Shown: piece after piece, positions 42,921-52,820 of the stretch
Position numbering within the stretch: the first letter of the stretch is position 1
Layout of the letters: each line of letters starts with the position of its first letter
From: Pseudomonas lini
Lineage (GTDB): Bacteria; Pseudomonadota; Gammaproteobacteria; Pseudomonadales; Pseudomonadaceae
Assembly: GCF_001042905.1 (NCBI RefSeq)
Contig: NZ_JYLB01000002.1
Location: 186,001 to 250,000, forward strand
Direction: 5' to 3'
DNA length: 64,000 bases
Made by a program: the position numbers and the translations under genes
The notes under the pieces: model-generated
Told to the model about the DNA's origin: nothing
Databases searched by the model: none
What the model saw: only the letters and a program-made list of their open reading frames with translations

Positions 42921-43520
42921 TTAGCCGACGCGGTAAGTCTGGCCGGTCTGTAAGCCTTCTACGCTTTTGGCGTAGGCCAGCGCCACTTCGGCGGCGGGCA
43001 CCGGTTTGAAACCACGGAAGTACGGGGCGTAGCTACCCATGGCTTCGACCAGCACGTTCGGGCTGACCGAGTTGATGCGCAGGCCGCGCGGCAGTTCGAT
43101 CGCCGCTGCACGGACGAAGCTGTCCAGGGCGCCGTTGACCATGGAGGCTGAGCTGCCGGTACGAATCGGATCGTGGCTGAGGATGCCGGTGGTCAAGGTG
43201 AATGATGCACCGTCATTGGCGAATTCCCGGCCGATCAGCAGCAGGTTGACCTGGCCCATCAGCTTGTCCCGCAAGCCGAGCTCGAAATCTTGTTCGGTCA
43301 TGGTCGCCAGCGGCACGAAGTTGACGCTGCCAGCGGCGCAGATCAGGGCATCAAAGTTGCCGGTCTGTTGGAACAATTTGCGGATCGAGGCGCTGTCACT
43401 GATGTCGACCTGGAACTCACCGCTTTTACGGCCGATACGGATGATTTCGTGGCGCTGGGACAGTTCATGGTCAATCGCCGAACCGACGGTGCCAGAGGCG
43501 CCAATCAAAAGAATTTTCAT
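42921..43520 (-). CDS. Short-chain dehydrogenase-like protein lacking the Tyr/Lys catalytic pair
   Basis: 199 residues. NAD(P) motif GASGTVGSAI (about 7-16). The N-A-G equivalent is CAAGSVN. At the catalytic position the sequence is SSASMVNGALDSFVRAA, so the Tyr and Lys of YxxxK are Ala and Asn. It may bind cofactor without oxidoreductase activity. Start ATG 43520; a much longer frame upstream runs through the intergenic DNA. It is divergent from a LysR regulator 106 bases away, its likely controller. Confidence 0.82.
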   Translation of the reverse strand: MKILLIGASGTVGSAIDHELSQRHEIIRIGRKSGEFQVDISDSASIRKLFQQTGNFDALICAAGSVNFVPLATMTEQDFELGLRDKLMGQVNLLLIGREFANDGASFTLTTGILSHDPIRTGSSASMVNGALDSFVRAAAIELPRGLRINSVSPNVLVEAMGSYAPYFRGFKPVPAAEVALAYAKSVEGLQTGQTYRVG

Positions 43521-43626
43521 CGTGCTGTACCTGAATGGGTTGGATTTAAATATAAGTTTAGAGTGGTTTTTTCCATCGATAAGCGGGCTAATAGGCAACC
43601 TTTGGTTTTCAAATGGAAACAATCCG
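43521..43626. promoter_or_regulatory. Divergent promoter region of the SDR-like and LysR genes
   Basis: 106 AT-rich bases between the two starts. It holds an interrupted inverted repeat TAAA-TATAAG-TTTA (43547-43560) that could be part of a LysR-type site. Weak evidence. Confidence 0.35.
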
Positions 43627-44541
43627 ATGAGCGAAATGGACGATCTGGCGGCGTTCGCGGTGTTGATCGAGGCGGGCAGTTTCACCCTGGCCGCCCAGCA
43701 ATTGGGTTGCAGCAAAGGGCAACTCTCAAAGCGCATCAGCCTGCTGGAAACGCGGTTTTCCGTGGTGTTGCTGCAACGCACCACACGCCGCTTGAGCCTG
43801 ACGGCGGCGGGCGCGGCGCTGTTGCCGCAAGCCCAGGCGCTGGTGGTTCAAGTCGAGCGAGCGCGTCAGGCCTTGGCGCGGTTGAAAGACGACATGGCCG
43901 GCCCGGTGCGGATGACGGTTCCGGTTTCACTGGGGGAAACCTTCTTTGACGGCGCGCTGCTGGAGTTTTCCCGGCAATACCCCGAGGTGCAGATCGAGCT
44001 GGAGCTCAACAATAATTACCGTGACCTGTCCCGGGACGGTTTCGACCTGGCGATCCGCTCGGAAGTGGCCAACGACGAACGCCTGGTTGCCCGTCCGCTG
44101 CTGGCCTGGCACGAGATGACCTGCGCCAGCCCTGCGTACCTTGAGCGATTCGGTGAACCACTGACGCCTCAGGCGCTGGCTGAACACCGCTGCCTGCTCA
44201 ACAGTCATTACAGCGGTCGCGAAGAATGGCTCTATCACCAGCAGCACGAGTTACTGCGGGTGCGAGTGTCGGGGCCGTTCGCCAGCAACCATTACAACCT
44301 GCTGAAAAAAGCCGCACTGACCGGCGCGGGCATTGCGCGTTTGCCGTCGTACTTGCTGCAAGAGGAATTGGCTGACGGGCGTTTGCGCTGGCTCCTGCGC
44401 GATTATCAGACCCGCAGCATGCCGATGTACCTGGTGCACCCGTATCAAGGTGGTTTGCCGAAACGTACCCAAGTGCTGGCGGATTATTTGATGGGTTGGT
44501 TCAAGCGCAGTGGTGAGGCGTTGGATCGGCTTCGACGGTGA
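43627..44541 (+). CDS. LysR-family transcriptional regulator
   Basis: 304 residues. The winged helix-turn-helix is residues ~5-63: DLAAFAVLIEAGSFTLAAQQ, then SKGQLSKRISLLE. The effector domain begins near 90 (GPVRMTVPVSLGETFF). It is transcribed away from the SDR-like gene and probably controls it and itself. An ATG at 43627 with few ribosome-site features is preferred over a far longer frame. Confidence 0.92.
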   Translation: MSEMDDLAAFAVLIEAGSFTLAAQQLGCSKGQLSKRISLLETRFSVVLLQRTTRRLSLTAAGAALLPQAQALVVQVERARQALARLKDDMAGPVRMTVPVSLGETFFDGALLEFSRQYPEVQIELELNNNYRDLSRDGFDLAIRSEVANDERLVARPLLAWHEMTCASPAYLERFGEPLTPQALAEHRCLLNSHYSGREEWLYHQQHELLRVRVSGPFASNHYNLLKKAALTGAGIARLPSYLLQEELADGRLRWLLRDYQTRSMPMYLVHPYQGGLPKRTQVLADYLMGWFKRSGEALDRLRR

Positions 44542-44615
44542 CTGGAATTTGTGTAATTGGATCGGCTGTAGCGGTAACGGCGATGGATGCAATTGGATCG
44601 ACTAATGACGATCTG

Positions 44616-44713
44616 CGTAGGAGCTGCCGAAGGCTGCGATCTTTTGATCTTGCTCTTCTCGGAGTCGCTGAAAATCAAGATCAAAAGATCGCAGCCTTCG
44701 GCAGCTCCTACAG
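44616..44713. repeat. REP doublet, class A, inverted orientation
   Basis: Class A arms in the outward order (GTAGGAGCTGCCGAAGGCTGC then GCAGCCTTCGGCAGCTCCTAC), with ~45 bases between. Related arrangement at 47277. It follows the LysR gene. Confidence 0.9.
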
Positions 44714-44731
44714 GGGATATCTATCCGAAGT

Positions 44732-45217
44732 TTAGCGGGCGTAACGCTTGGCAATCAGATGATCGATCGACAACTTGCCCGGCCCGGTCGCCATCAAGTA
44801 CAGCAACACCGCAACCCAGGTGCCGTGGGTTGGATAGGCATCGGGGTACACGAACAGCTGAATAGTCAGCGTCATACCCAGCAGTGCCAAAGCCGAAAAA
44901 CGTGTGGCGAAGCCGATCAGAATCAGCACCGGAAAGAAATGCTCGGCGAAGGCTGCCAAGTGCGCCGCCAGTTCCGGGGAGAGTAGCGGCAGGTGATATT
45001 CGCTCTGGAACAACGGAATAGTCGAGTCCGCCAGCCTTGGTACGCCGAGTTCAAAGGTGCCGTCGATCAAGTCGATGACCAGGCCTTCCACCTTGGTTTG
45101 CCCGGACTTCCAGAACACCGCGGCAATGGAAAAACGCGCGATAAAGGCGATCAGGCTGTGGGGGATTTTTTCCAGCAGCGCGATGGCGCGGGCGATGGGG
45201 TTCTGGTGGGTGTTCAT
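44732..45217 (-). CDS. DoxX-family membrane protein of the bufferin operon
   Basis: 161 residues, four membrane helices: FIARFSIAAVFWKSGQTKV, ELAAHLAAFAEHFFPVLIL, ALALLGMTLTIQLFV and a last segment near 135-150. DoxX members are encoded with bufferin genes (BufD-like) and may supply electrons or move quinones; role unproven. The start overlaps the stop of bufC by four bases. Last gene of the operon. Confidence 0.9.
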   Translation of the reverse strand: MNTHQNPIARAIALLEKIPHSLIAFIARFSIAAVFWKSGQTKVEGLVIDLIDGTFELGVPRLADSTIPLFQSEYHLPLLSPELAAHLAAFAEHFFPVLILIGFATRFSALALLGMTLTIQLFVYPDAYPTHGTWVAVLLYLMATGPGKLSIDHLIAKRYAR

Positions 45218-45972
45218 GGCGATACCTTCTGGTGTAAATGGGTAATGACGTTGTGGCTGATCAGCAGCGCCAGGGTTTGGCTGAGGTCGAAGGCGGGCGC
45301 TGTCTCTAACGCTTGGGTCAGGGACTGGCCGTTTTGCAGGTTCTGAATGAAGGTGCCGGCGCCGTGGTCGATGGCGAAAACCTCAACCTCCAGACCATTG
45401 CGCAACACCAGCGCGTTTTGCCCGTGGTCGAGTTCGATCCCGGCCAGCGTCGCGTCCTGTTGATGCGCCGCCCAGATCGAGATCACGGCAAAAGCTGAAG
45501 TCAGCAGATTCAGGGAGGGATGAAACCCGACCGTCAGTTCGCTCAGCGCCTGCGGGTCCGACAGTGCGGCAGCAATCTGTTCATGGCGCAACGGCTGGGC
45601 GTCGGCGGCGTGATAGGCCTGAACGCGCAACCGCTCCAGCCGCGCCATGTCGGCCAGATAAGGCACGCTGGCTGCCGGTTCAAAGCGGTCAATGAACTCG
45701 GCGAAGTCCTTGCCGTAATCGTTGATGAGTGGGCCTTGAGGTGGGCAACGCTGTACATACAGCCCCGCCATCGCGCGGAAGAACTCATCGCCCACCAACT
45801 GCGAAACCACGGGGTAACTGTCGGCCAGGGCGTTGATCAGCGAGCTCTGCACATTGTTGCGATACACCGCGAAACGGCTGGCGGGATCGGCGCCATTGGC
45901 GCTGAACAAACCCTCGGGGCAGGGTCGTTGCGGATCGAGCAGGGCGGCGGCAAAAGCGGCTTGAGTGCTCAT
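45214..45972 (-). CDS. bufC: DUF2063 protein, bufferin precursor partner (BufC-like)
   Basis: 252 residues. N-terminal helical domain ([24 protein letters not shown]) is the DUF2063 putative DNA-binding-like region. In bufferin systems this protein assists the MNIO enzyme as partner for the peptide. C-terminal half lies about 130-252. ATG 45972 overlaps the bufB stop by four bases (ATGA). Family assignment is strong; mechanism is inferred from related systems. Confidence 0.9.
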   Translation of the reverse strand: MSTQAAFAAALLDPQRPCPEGLFSANGADPASRFAVYRNNVQSSLINALADSYPVVSQLVGDEFFRAMAGLYVQRCPPQGPLINDYGKDFAEFIDRFEPAASVPYLADMARLERLRVQAYHAADAQPLRHEQIAAALSDPQALSELTVGFHPSLNLLTSAFAVISIWAAHQQDATLAGIELDHGQNALVLRNGLEVEVFAIDHGAGTFIQNLQNGQSLTQALETAPAFDLSQTLALLISHNVITHLHQKVSP

Positions 45973-46823
45973 GGCCGGCCCCCCGCGCAATGCAGCAACT
46001 CATCGGCCTGACGGGCTTCGGCATGCAGCACGCTGAAGGCCGGTAACTGGTTGTCGCGCTCGATCAACGTGGCGATCGGGCCGATTCGTTCCAGTACTCG
46101 CTTGTACAGCGTCCACACCGCGTTATCGATGGGCGCACCGTGATCGTCGATGAGCAGACGATCGCCGAGGCTGTCGGTGTCTTCAGCAAACCCGGCCAGA
46201 TGAATCTCTCCCACCGCCTGCAGCGGCAGCGCGTCGATGTAGGCCAGCGGATCCCTTTGGTGATTGATGCAGGAGACGTAGACGTTGTTGACGTCCAGTA
46301 GCAGGCCGCAGCCAGTGCGGCGAATGACTTCGCTGATGAAGTCGGCTTCATCGATTGTCGAGCGCTGGAACGCCAGATACGTCGCCGGATTCTCCAGCAG
46401 CATCGGGCGTTTGAGGGTGCTTTGCACCTGATCGATGTGCTCGCAGACGCGGTTCAGCGTCGGCGCATCGTAGGCCAGGGGCAGCAGGTCATTGAGAAAC
46501 ACCGGACCATGGCTGGACCAGGCCAGGTGTTCGGAAAAGGATTGGGGTTGATAGCGTTCGATCAGCGCGGCAAGCCTTTGCAGGTGCTGGCCATCCAGCG
46601 GACCTTCGGCACCAATGGACAGGCCAACGCCGTGTAGCGACAGCGGATAATGCTCGCGAATCAACCCCAGAAAATGATGAAACGGGCCGCCGGCCACCAT
46701 GTAGTTTTCGGCGTGGACTTCGAAGAAACCGATGTCCGGTTGTGCACCGAGCACTTCACGAAAGTGCTCGGTCTTGAGCCCCAGCCCGGAGCGGGGCGGG
46801 AGCCCGGAAGATAAATAGTTCAT
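45969..46823 (-). CDS. bufB: MNIO (DUF692) enzyme of the bufferin operon (BufB-like)
   Basis: 284 residues, TIM-barrel multinuclear non-heme iron enzyme. Metal-ligand motifs are in [54 protein letters not shown] and DDHGA. MNIO enzymes oxidise cysteines of a partner peptide to thiooxazole-type groups. I take ATG 46823 rather than the in-frame GTG three codons earlier. It lies between bufA (25 bases) and bufC (overlap). Confidence 0.94.
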   Translation of the reverse strand: MNYLSSGLPPRSGLGLKTEHFREVLGAQPDIGFFEVHAENYMVAGGPFHHFLGLIREHYPLSLHGVGLSIGAEGPLDGQHLQRLAALIERYQPQSFSEHLAWSSHGPVFLNDLLPLAYDAPTLNRVCEHIDQVQSTLKRPMLLENPATYLAFQRSTIDEADFISEVIRRTGCGLLLDVNNVYVSCINHQRDPLAYIDALPLQAVGEIHLAGFAEDTDSLGDRLLIDDHGAPIDNAVWTLYKRVLERIGPIATLIERDNQLPAFSVLHAEARQADELLHCAGGRP

Positions 46824-46848
46824 GGTCGACACTCAGGCTGGGTGCTGA

Positions 46849-47154
46849 TTACGACTTGGCTTTGTAGGCTTCCAGTTGGCCAAAACCGGTTGGCGAGGTT
46901 TGGCTCATCGTGGTGGTGCAGGTGCCCTTAGGGACGAGTTTCCAGGCATTGGCCTGGTAATCGGTTTTTGCAGTGCCGGCGCAAGTGGTGCCAGCGCCTG
47001 CGGCGCAATCGTTCTTGCCTTTCATGGCCACGCCGAAGCATTTTTCCATGTTGTCGTCAGCGGCATGGGCAGTGGAGACAGCGGCAATGCTCAAGGCAGA
47101 ACCGAGGGCCAGAACCAGGGCGGTGGCGGACAGGGTGCGGGTGGTAGCAGTCAT
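46849..47154 (-). CDS. bufA: Bufferin 1-type precursor peptide (BufA, DUF2282)
   Basis: 101 residues. Signal peptide to about residue 30 (TAHAADD). The mature region has four cysteines: [27 protein letters not shown] and [10 protein letters not shown]. This is the bufferin 1 pattern; modified peptides chelate copper in the periplasm. A frame extending to 47259 also exists, but ATG 47154 gives the proper signal peptide. First gene of the operon bufA-bufB-bufC-doxX. Confidence 0.93.
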   Translation of the reverse strand: MTATTRTLSATALVLALGSALSIAAVSTAHAADDNMEKCFGVAMKGKNDCAAGAGTTCAGTAKTDYQANAWKLVPKGTCTTTMSQTSPTGFGQLEAYKAKS

Positions 47155-47276
47155 GATGTTTCTCCGAAATTGAGCTTGGATTGGCAAGCATTTGTGCTTG
47201 CTTACTGCTCTAGAGAAACGACAGGGCGATGCGTTACAGCCCCAACGAAAAAAACTCAAAAAAACACGCAGACCCC

Positions 47277-47383
47277 CGTAGGAGCTGCCGAAGGCTGCGA
47301 TCTTTTGACTTTGATCTTTTCTGAAACACTGAAGATCAGGATCAAAAGATCGCAGCCTTCGGCAGCTCCTACGGAGATCTTCA
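47277..47383. repeat. REP doublet, class A, outward orientation
   Basis: GAGCTGCCGAAGGCTGCGATC and GATCGCAGCCTTCGGCAGC arms around ~60 bases, in the promoter-side gap of the bufferin operon and livF. Confidence 0.88.
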
Positions 47384-47410
47384 TTGTTGTGAGGTTTGTG
47401 TCAGGCATAA

Positions 47411-47437
47411 AAAAACGGCCGCGAAGGCCGTTTTTTT
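47411..47437. terminator. Bidirectional terminator after livF
   Basis: Stem AAAAACGGCC / GGCCGTTTTT with loop GCGAA and T tracts, just 3' of livF on the minus strand. Confidence 0.9.
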
Positions 47438-47452
47438 GTTTACCGCCAAGGC

Positions 47453-48154
47453 TCAACCACCAAGATACGCTTCGCGCACTTTCGGGTCGGTCAACAGCGC
47501 TTCACCTGTCCCTGTCATCACCACCCGGCCGTTTTCCAGCACGTAGGCACGGTCAGCGATTTTCAGTGCCTGGTTGGCGTTCTGCTCCACCAAAAACACC
47601 GTTACACCGTCCTTGCGCAGTTGTTCGATGATGTCGAAGATCTGCTGGATGATGATCGGTGCCAGGCCCAGCGATGGCTCGTCGAGCAGCAACAGCTTGG
47701 GCTTGCTCATCAGCGCACGGCCGATGGCGAGCATTTGCTGTTCGCCGCCAGACATGGTGCCGCCGCGTTGGGCGAAACGTTCTTTCAGGCGTGGGAAAAG
47801 TCCGAGGACCTTGTCCATCTGTTCCTGATAATCGCCCTTGTCGGTGAAGAATCCGCCCATGGCGAGGTTCTCTTCCACGGTCAGACGGGCAAACACCCGA
47901 CGACCTTCCGGGACCACGGCGATGCTTTTACGCATGATGTGCGACGAGTCCTGGCCGACGAGCTCTTCGCCCATGTAGCGGATGCTGCCGCTGTGGGCTT
48001 GCGGCGAACCGCAGAGGGTCATCAGCAGGGTCGACTTGCCGGCACCGTTGGCGCCGATCAGGGTCACGATCTCGCCCTGGCGGACTTCGACGTTGACGCT
48101 GTGCAGCGCCTGGATCTTGCCGTAGAAGGTGGAAACGTTTTCGAACTGCAGCAT
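47453..48154 (-). CDS. livF: Branched-chain amino acid ABC transporter ATPase LivF (BraG)
   Basis: 233-residue ATPase of the high-affinity Leu/Ile/Val importer. Walker A GANGAGKST, signature SGGEQQMLA, Walker B LLLLDEPSLGLAP. Last gene of the operon; it begins one base after livG ends, and a terminator follows. Confidence 0.96.
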   Translation of the reverse strand: MLQFENVSTFYGKIQALHSVNVEVRQGEIVTLIGANGAGKSTLLMTLCGSPQAHSGSIRYMGEELVGQDSSHIMRKSIAVVPEGRRVFARLTVEENLAMGGFFTDKGDYQEQMDKVLGLFPRLKERFAQRGGTMSGGEQQMLAIGRALMSKPKLLLLDEPSLGLAPIIIQQIFDIIEQLRKDGVTVFLVEQNANQALKIADRAYVLENGRVVMTGTGEALLTDPKVREAYLGG

Positions 48155-48922
48155 TTACGCTTCCCCCAGGTAGGCTTTGATCACTTCAGGATTGTCGCGG
48201 ATCTGTTCCGGCGTGCCATCGGCCAGGGGCGTGCCCTGGTTGATCACGACGATGTGGTCGGAAATGCTCATGACCAGTTTCATGTCGTGTTCGATCAACA
48301 GCACGGTGACGTTGTGCTCTTCACGCAACATGCTGATCAGCGCTTTGAGGTCTTCGGTTTCCTTCGGGTTCAGGCCGGCGGCCGGTTCGTCGAGCATGAG
48401 GATCCGCGGACGGGTCATCATGCAGCGAGCGATTTCCAGACGACGTTGCTGACCGTAGGCCAGGGTGCCGGCCGGACGGTTGGCGAACGCCTTGAGGTTG
48501 ACCTTGTCCAGCCAGTACTCGGCGAACTCCATGGCTTCACGTTCGCTTTTGCGAAAGCCCGGTGTCTTGAACAGACCGGCCAGGAAGTTGGTGTTCAGGT
48601 GACGGTGTTGGGCGATCAAGAGGTTCTCGACCGCGGTCATGTCCTTGAACAGCCGTACGTTCTGGAAGGTCCGCACCACACCTTTGAGGGCGATCTTGTG
48701 GCCGGGCAGGCCTTCGATTGGCTCGCCGTCGAGCAGGATGCTGCCGCCGCTCGGTTTGTAGAAACCGGTCAGGCAGTTGAACACGGTGGTCTTGCCGGCG
48801 CCGTTGGGGCCGATCAATGCCACCACCTGTTTTTCTTTCACGCTCAGGGCTACGCCGTTGACCGCCAGCAAGCCGCCGAAGCGCATGCTCAAGTTGTCTA
48901 CTTTAAGGATCTCACGGCTCAT
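48155..48922 (-). CDS. livG: Branched-chain amino acid ABC transporter ATPase LivG (BraF)
   Basis: 255-residue ATPase partner of LivF. Walker [10 protein letters not shown], signature [12 protein letters not shown], Walker [17 protein letters not shown] overlaps the livM stop by four bases. The longer internal loop ([17 protein letters not shown]) is typical of LivG. Confidence 0.96.
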   Translation of the reverse strand: MSREILKVDNLSMRFGGLLAVNGVALSVKEKQVVALIGPNGAGKTTVFNCLTGFYKPSGGSILLDGEPIEGLPGHKIALKGVVRTFQNVRLFKDMTAVENLLIAQHRHLNTNFLAGLFKTPGFRKSEREAMEFAEYWLDKVNLKAFANRPAGTLAYGQQRRLEIARCMMTRPRILMLDEPAAGLNPKETEDLKALISMLREEHNVTVLLIEHDMKLVMSISDHIVVINQGTPLADGTPEQIRDNPEVIKAYLGEA

Positions 48923-50187
48923 TTGCGCGGCTCCGCTCTTAATTTAAGTTCGGGGCGTTGCATCGGCAGCAGACCTTGAGGACGCCAGATCATCATCAGC
49001 ACCATCAAGGCGCCGAACATCAACATGCGGTATTCACTGAACTCACGCATCATTTCCGGCAACAGGATCATCACCGTGGCGGCGAGTACGACGCCCAGTT
49101 GCGAGCCCATGCCGCCCAGCACCACTATGGCGAGGATGGTCGCCGACTCGATGAAGGTGAAGGACTCCGGTGTCACCAGGCCTTGGCGCGCGGCGAAGAA
49201 GCTACCGGCGAAACCGGCGAACGCAGCACCGAGGGTGAAGGCCGACAGCTTGATGACCGTAGGATTGAGCCCCAGCGCACGGCAGGCGATTTCGTCTTCA
49301 CGCAGCGCTTCCCAGGCACGGCCCAGGGGCATGCGCAGCAGACGGTTGATGACGAACAGGGCGAACAGCGACAACAACACCGCGATCAGGTAAAGGAAGA
49401 TCACCTTGTTTACCGGGTTGTAGGTCAGGCCGAAGTACTCGTGGAAGGTCTGCAGTCCATCTGCGGCAGTTCTATCGAAGGTCAGCCCGAAAAGCGTTGG
49501 CTTGGGAATGTTGCTGATGCCGTTCGGGCCGCCGGTGAGGTCGGTCAGGTTACGCAGGAACAGACGGATGATTTCACCGAAACCCAAGGTCACGATTGCC
49601 AGGTAGTCACCGCGCAAACGCAGCACCGGGAAACCGAGCAGGAAGCCAAACGTGGCCGCCATCATCCCGGCAATCGGCAGGCAGATCCAGAAGCTCAGGC
49701 CATAGTAGTGCGACAGCAGCGCGTAGCTGTAGGCGCCCACGGCGTAGAAGCCGACATAACCGAGGTCGAGCAGACCAGCCAGGCCGACCACGATGTTCAG
49801 GCCCAGGCCGAGCATCACGTAGATCAGCACCAGGGTGGCGATGTCCACCGCCCCGCGGGAGCCGAAGAACGGCCAGACCAGTGCACCCACGACTAACGCG
49901 ATGATGATCCAGCGTTGAGTCGTCGGCAGGGTCAGGAAGTGACTGGCCTTGGCCGGCATCACCGGCAGGTTGGGCGAGGCTTTCCAGGCCGAGCTGATCT
50001 GCTGGTCGAACAGCACCCGCAAGAACATCAGCACCGAGCACACGGCAATGGTGATCAGCGTTGCAGTGCTGGTGCCATGGACTTCGAGGTTGATGCCGAC
50101 AATGGTCAGTTTCAGACCGAGTACCGGGTAGGCAACAGCCCACACCAGCAAGGCGCTGAACAACGCCTGTTTAAGATTCCTAGTCAT
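48919..50187 (-). CDS. livM: Branched-chain amino acid ABC transporter permease LivM (BraE)
   Basis: 422-residue inner-membrane permease, about ten helices. N-terminal ~90 residues precede the core that starts [17 protein letters not shown]. The block [20 protein letters not shown] is the cytoplasmic loop that docks the ATPases. C-terminal [14 protein letters not shown]. Overlaps livH and livG by four bases at each end. Confidence 0.95.
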   Translation of the reverse strand: MTRNLKQALFSALLVWAVAYPVLGLKLTIVGINLEVHGTSTATLITIAVCSVLMFLRVLFDQQISSAWKASPNLPVMPAKASHFLTLPTTQRWIIIALVVGALVWPFFGSRGAVDIATLVLIYVMLGLGLNIVVGLAGLLDLGYVGFYAVGAYSYALLSHYYGLSFWICLPIAGMMAATFGFLLGFPVLRLRGDYLAIVTLGFGEIIRLFLRNLTDLTGGPNGISNIPKPTLFGLTFDRTAADGLQTFHEYFGLTYNPVNKVIFLYLIAVLLSLFALFVINRLLRMPLGRAWEALREDEIACRALGLNPTVIKLSAFTLGAAFAGFAGSFFAARQGLVTPESFTFIESATILAIVVLGGMGSQLGVVLAATVMILLPEMMREFSEYRMLMFGALMVLMMIWRPQGLLPMQRPELKLRAEPRK

Positions 50188-51107
50188 ACTTTCTCAACCT
50201 CCGGACGGCCCAACAGGCCGGTTGGCCGGAACAACAACACCAGAACCAATAGACCGAACGCCACGACGTCCTTGTACTGGTCGCCGAAAATATCGGCACC
50301 AAAGGCTTCCGCCACCCCAAGCACCAGCCCGCCGAGCATTGCGCCGGGGATGCTGCCGATACCGCCCAATACTGCGGCGGTGAAGGCCTTGAGGCCGACC
50401 AGGAAACCGGCGTTCGGGTTGATCACGCCGTATTGCATGCTCAGCAGCACAGCCGCGATGGCCGCCAGTGCCGCACCGATGACGAAGGTCAGGGCGATGA
50501 TGTTGTTGGTGTTGATACCCAAGAGGTTGGCCATCTTGATGTCTTCGGCACAGGCGCGGCAGGCGCGACCCAGGCGAGAACGGGAGATGAACAGCGTCAG
50601 GCCGAGCATGGCGACCAGGGTCACCACGAACACCACGATTTGCATGTAGGAAATCAGCACTTCATGTGCGCCACCTGGCCCGATGGCGAAGTTGCCAGGG
50701 ATCAGGTTGGAGATGGATTTGTCCTTGGAGTCTTGCGCCAGCAGAACCGTGTTCTGCAGGAAGATCGACATGCCGATGGCGGAGATCAGCGGGATCAGAC
50801 GGTTGCTGCCGCGCAGGGGGCGATAGGCGATCCGTTCGATGCTGTAACCGTAGGCACTGGTAACGACGATGGTCGCGATGAAAGCCGCGGTCATCAAGAG
50901 CGGGACACTGTCGAGCCCCATCATGGCCAGCCCGGCGATGGCGATGAACGCCACGTAAGAGCCGATCATGTACACCTCGCCGTGGGCGAAGTTGATCATT
51001 CCAATGATGCCGTAAACCATCGTATAGCCGATGGCGATCAGGGCATACGTGCTGCCAACGGTCAGACCGTTAACCAGCTGTTGGAAAAAGTGATAGATGT
51101 CAGGCAT
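50184..51107 (-). CDS. livH: Branched-chain amino acid ABC transporter permease LivH (BraD)
   Basis: 307-residue permease, eight or more helices. The N-terminal [19 protein letters not shown] and block [20 protein letters not shown] (docking loop) are LivH-like. The gene starts 234 bases after the binding-protein gene, beyond a terminator-type hairpin, and may have its own promoter. Confidence 0.95.
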   Translation of the reverse strand: MPDIYHFFQQLVNGLTVGSTYALIAIGYTMVYGIIGMINFAHGEVYMIGSYVAFIAIAGLAMMGLDSVPLLMTAAFIATIVVTSAYGYSIERIAYRPLRGSNRLIPLISAIGMSIFLQNTVLLAQDSKDKSISNLIPGNFAIGPGGAHEVLISYMQIVVFVVTLVAMLGLTLFISRSRLGRACRACAEDIKMANLLGINTNNIIALTFVIGAALAAIAAVLLSMQYGVINPNAGFLVGLKAFTAAVLGGIGSIPGAMLGGLVLGVAEAFGADIFGDQYKDVVAFGLLVLVLLFRPTGLLGRPEVEKV

Positions 51108-51290
51108 TACAGCGCTCCTAAAAACCTGATACGCATTTCACTGGTGGAGTCATTTTCCCGCTCGAGCCCCGTGGATCTGCATCCACTTCGAATTCGAGGT
51201 TTGCCAGCGAACCGCTGATGACGGTTTTGAGATTTTCAGGTGGGGAGACTGGCGGATCACGCCAGCGCGGCCCAATTACGTTCGTAAAAC

Positions 51291-51316
51291 AAAGCCCACG
51301 GCACGCCGTGGGCTTT
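51291..51316 (-). terminator. Attenuator/terminator after the binding-protein gene
   Basis: Stem AAAGCCCACGGC / GCCGTGGGCTTT followed on the minus strand by TTTT. It separates braC from the livHMGF genes and likely limits read-through. Confidence 0.88.
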
Positions 51317-51341
51317 ATTGGCAGTCAGTCAGGCCAAGGCC

Positions 51342-52469
51342 TTACTGAGGCGAAACTTCAGTTTTAGGTTTGCCGAAGTGCCACTGGTAAACCACGAATT
51401 TGAAGTCCTTCAGATCGCCCTTGTCGTCGAAAGACAGGTCGCCGGTCGGGGTTTTGAACGTGCCCTTGTGGATAGCTTCAGCCACTTTGGTGGTGTCTTC
51501 GCTCTTGGCGGCCTTGATGCCTTCGGCGATGACTTGCACAGCCGAGTAGGCCGGGAACACGAACGGACCGCTCGGGTCTTCTTTCTTGGCTTTGAACGCG
51601 TCAGCCAGGGCGATGTTGGCCGGATCCTGGTCGAAGGATTTCGGCAGGGTCACCAGCAGGCCTTCGGAAGCTTCCTTGGCGATCTGCGAAATGGAGTCGT
51701 TACCCACGCCTTCCGGACCCATGAACTTGGCTTTCAGGCCTTTTTCCTGGGATTGACGCAGAAGCAGACCCAGTTCCGGGTGGTAGCCGCCGTAGTAGAC
51801 GAAGTCGACGTTGGCTTGCTTGAGCTTGGAGACCATCGAAGAGAAGTCTTTGTCGCCAGCGTTGATGCCTTCGAACACGGCAACCTTGACGCCTTTGGCT
51901 TCCAGGGTTTTCTTCACGGCGCTGGCGATGCCTTCACCGTATTGCTGTTTGTCGTGCAGAACAGCAACGATTTTCGGTTTGACGTGATCGGCGATGTAGT
52001 TACCGGCGGCAGGGCCCTGGGCGCTGTCCAGACCGATGGTGCGGAAGATCATTTTATAGCCGCGAGTGGTGATGTCCGGGCTGGTGGCAGCCGGAGTGAT
52101 CATGATCACGCCTTCGTCTTCGTAGATGTCGGACGCCGGTTGAGTGGAGCTGGAGCACAGGTGACCAACCACGAACTTGACGCCGTCGTTGACGACTTTG
52201 TTCGCGACAGCAACCGCTTGTTTTGGATCGCAGGCATCGTCGTATTCAACGGCTTCGAGTTTCTTGCCGTCGACGCCACCCTTGGCGTTGATTTGTTCGA
52301 TGGCCATTTTGGAGCCACTGAACTGCATGTCGCCGTATTGGGCTACAGGGCCGGTTTTAGGGCCGGCGATGCCGATCTTGATGGTGTCAGCGGCGAACGA
52401 ATGGCTGGCAACCCCGGCCAGAACCATAGCGGCAAACAGTTTTGAAATCTGCTTAGTAGCCTTAGTCAT
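51342..52469 (-). CDS. braC: Branched-chain amino acid-binding protein (BraC/LivK)
   Basis: 375-residue periplasmic binding protein. Signal peptide ~26 residues (VASHSFA). Mature start ADTIKIGIAGPKTGPVAQYGD and the blocks GHLCSSSTQPASDIYEDEGV and FYGGYHPELGLLLR match LIV-binding proteins. It is the promoter-proximal gene and has a terminator after it. Ligands are likely Leu, Ile, Val and possibly Ala/Thr. Confidence 0.95.
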   Translation of the reverse strand: MTKATKQISKLFAAMVLAGVASHSFAADTIKIGIAGPKTGPVAQYGDMQFSGSKMAIEQINAKGGVDGKKLEAVEYDDACDPKQAVAVANKVVNDGVKFVVGHLCSSSTQPASDIYEDEGVIMITPAATSPDITTRGYKMIFRTIGLDSAQGPAAGNYIADHVKPKIVAVLHDKQQYGEGIASAVKKTLEAKGVKVAVFEGINAGDKDFSSMVSKLKQANVDFVYYGGYHPELGLLLRQSQEKGLKAKFMGPEGVGNDSISQIAKEASEGLLVTLPKSFDQDPANIALADAFKAKKEDPSGPFVFPAYSAVQVIAEGIKAAKSEDTTKVAEAIHKGTFKTPTGDLSFDDKGDLKDFKFVVYQWHFGKPKTEVSPQ

Positions 52470-52820
52470 AGTGCTCCACTCTTACTGTTGTAGTTTTTAT
52501 AGTCCTGGCGCCGTAGCAGCAGAACCGGGTCAGATATCGTTGATATCCTCCGGAAAATGCCCCCGGCAACTGTACCGGTACAGTGTAGAGCGCCGATTGT
52601 TAGCCTGGGAAGCTGGCGCCAGGGGGCAAAACCTGAGGGTGTCGCTTTATTGAAAGAAAAAGACAGAATCACGGCGGGATGTTAGCTGGCTAATACTTGA
52701 GTTCAGCAGCATTCCCTGGCTTTCCTGCTTTTTTCAATCGGTAATGCAATTGCATCCGGGTTTTTCTGGCGCAATACCGACGTTATCATTCACGTCGATT
52801 TTCTTTGCGGACAGAAGCCC
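52470..52820. promoter_or_regulatory. Divergent region between braC and DUF2288, with two palindromes
   Basis: 351 bases with no gene. Palindrome CTGTACCGGTACAG lies at 52570-52583. GATATC-GTT-GATATC lies at 52533-52547. Both fall 60-110 bases before braC. They could be operators (for example, for a branched-chain amino acid regulator); this is an inference. The 14-base palindrome is two bases too short for a LexA box. Confidence 0.4.

Noticed and set aside
52570..52583. LexA (SOS) box at CTGTACCGGTACAG
   Set aside because: A LexA site needs CTGT-N8-ACAG (16 bases); this is 14 with a 6-base spacer, so it is kept only as an unassigned palindrome.
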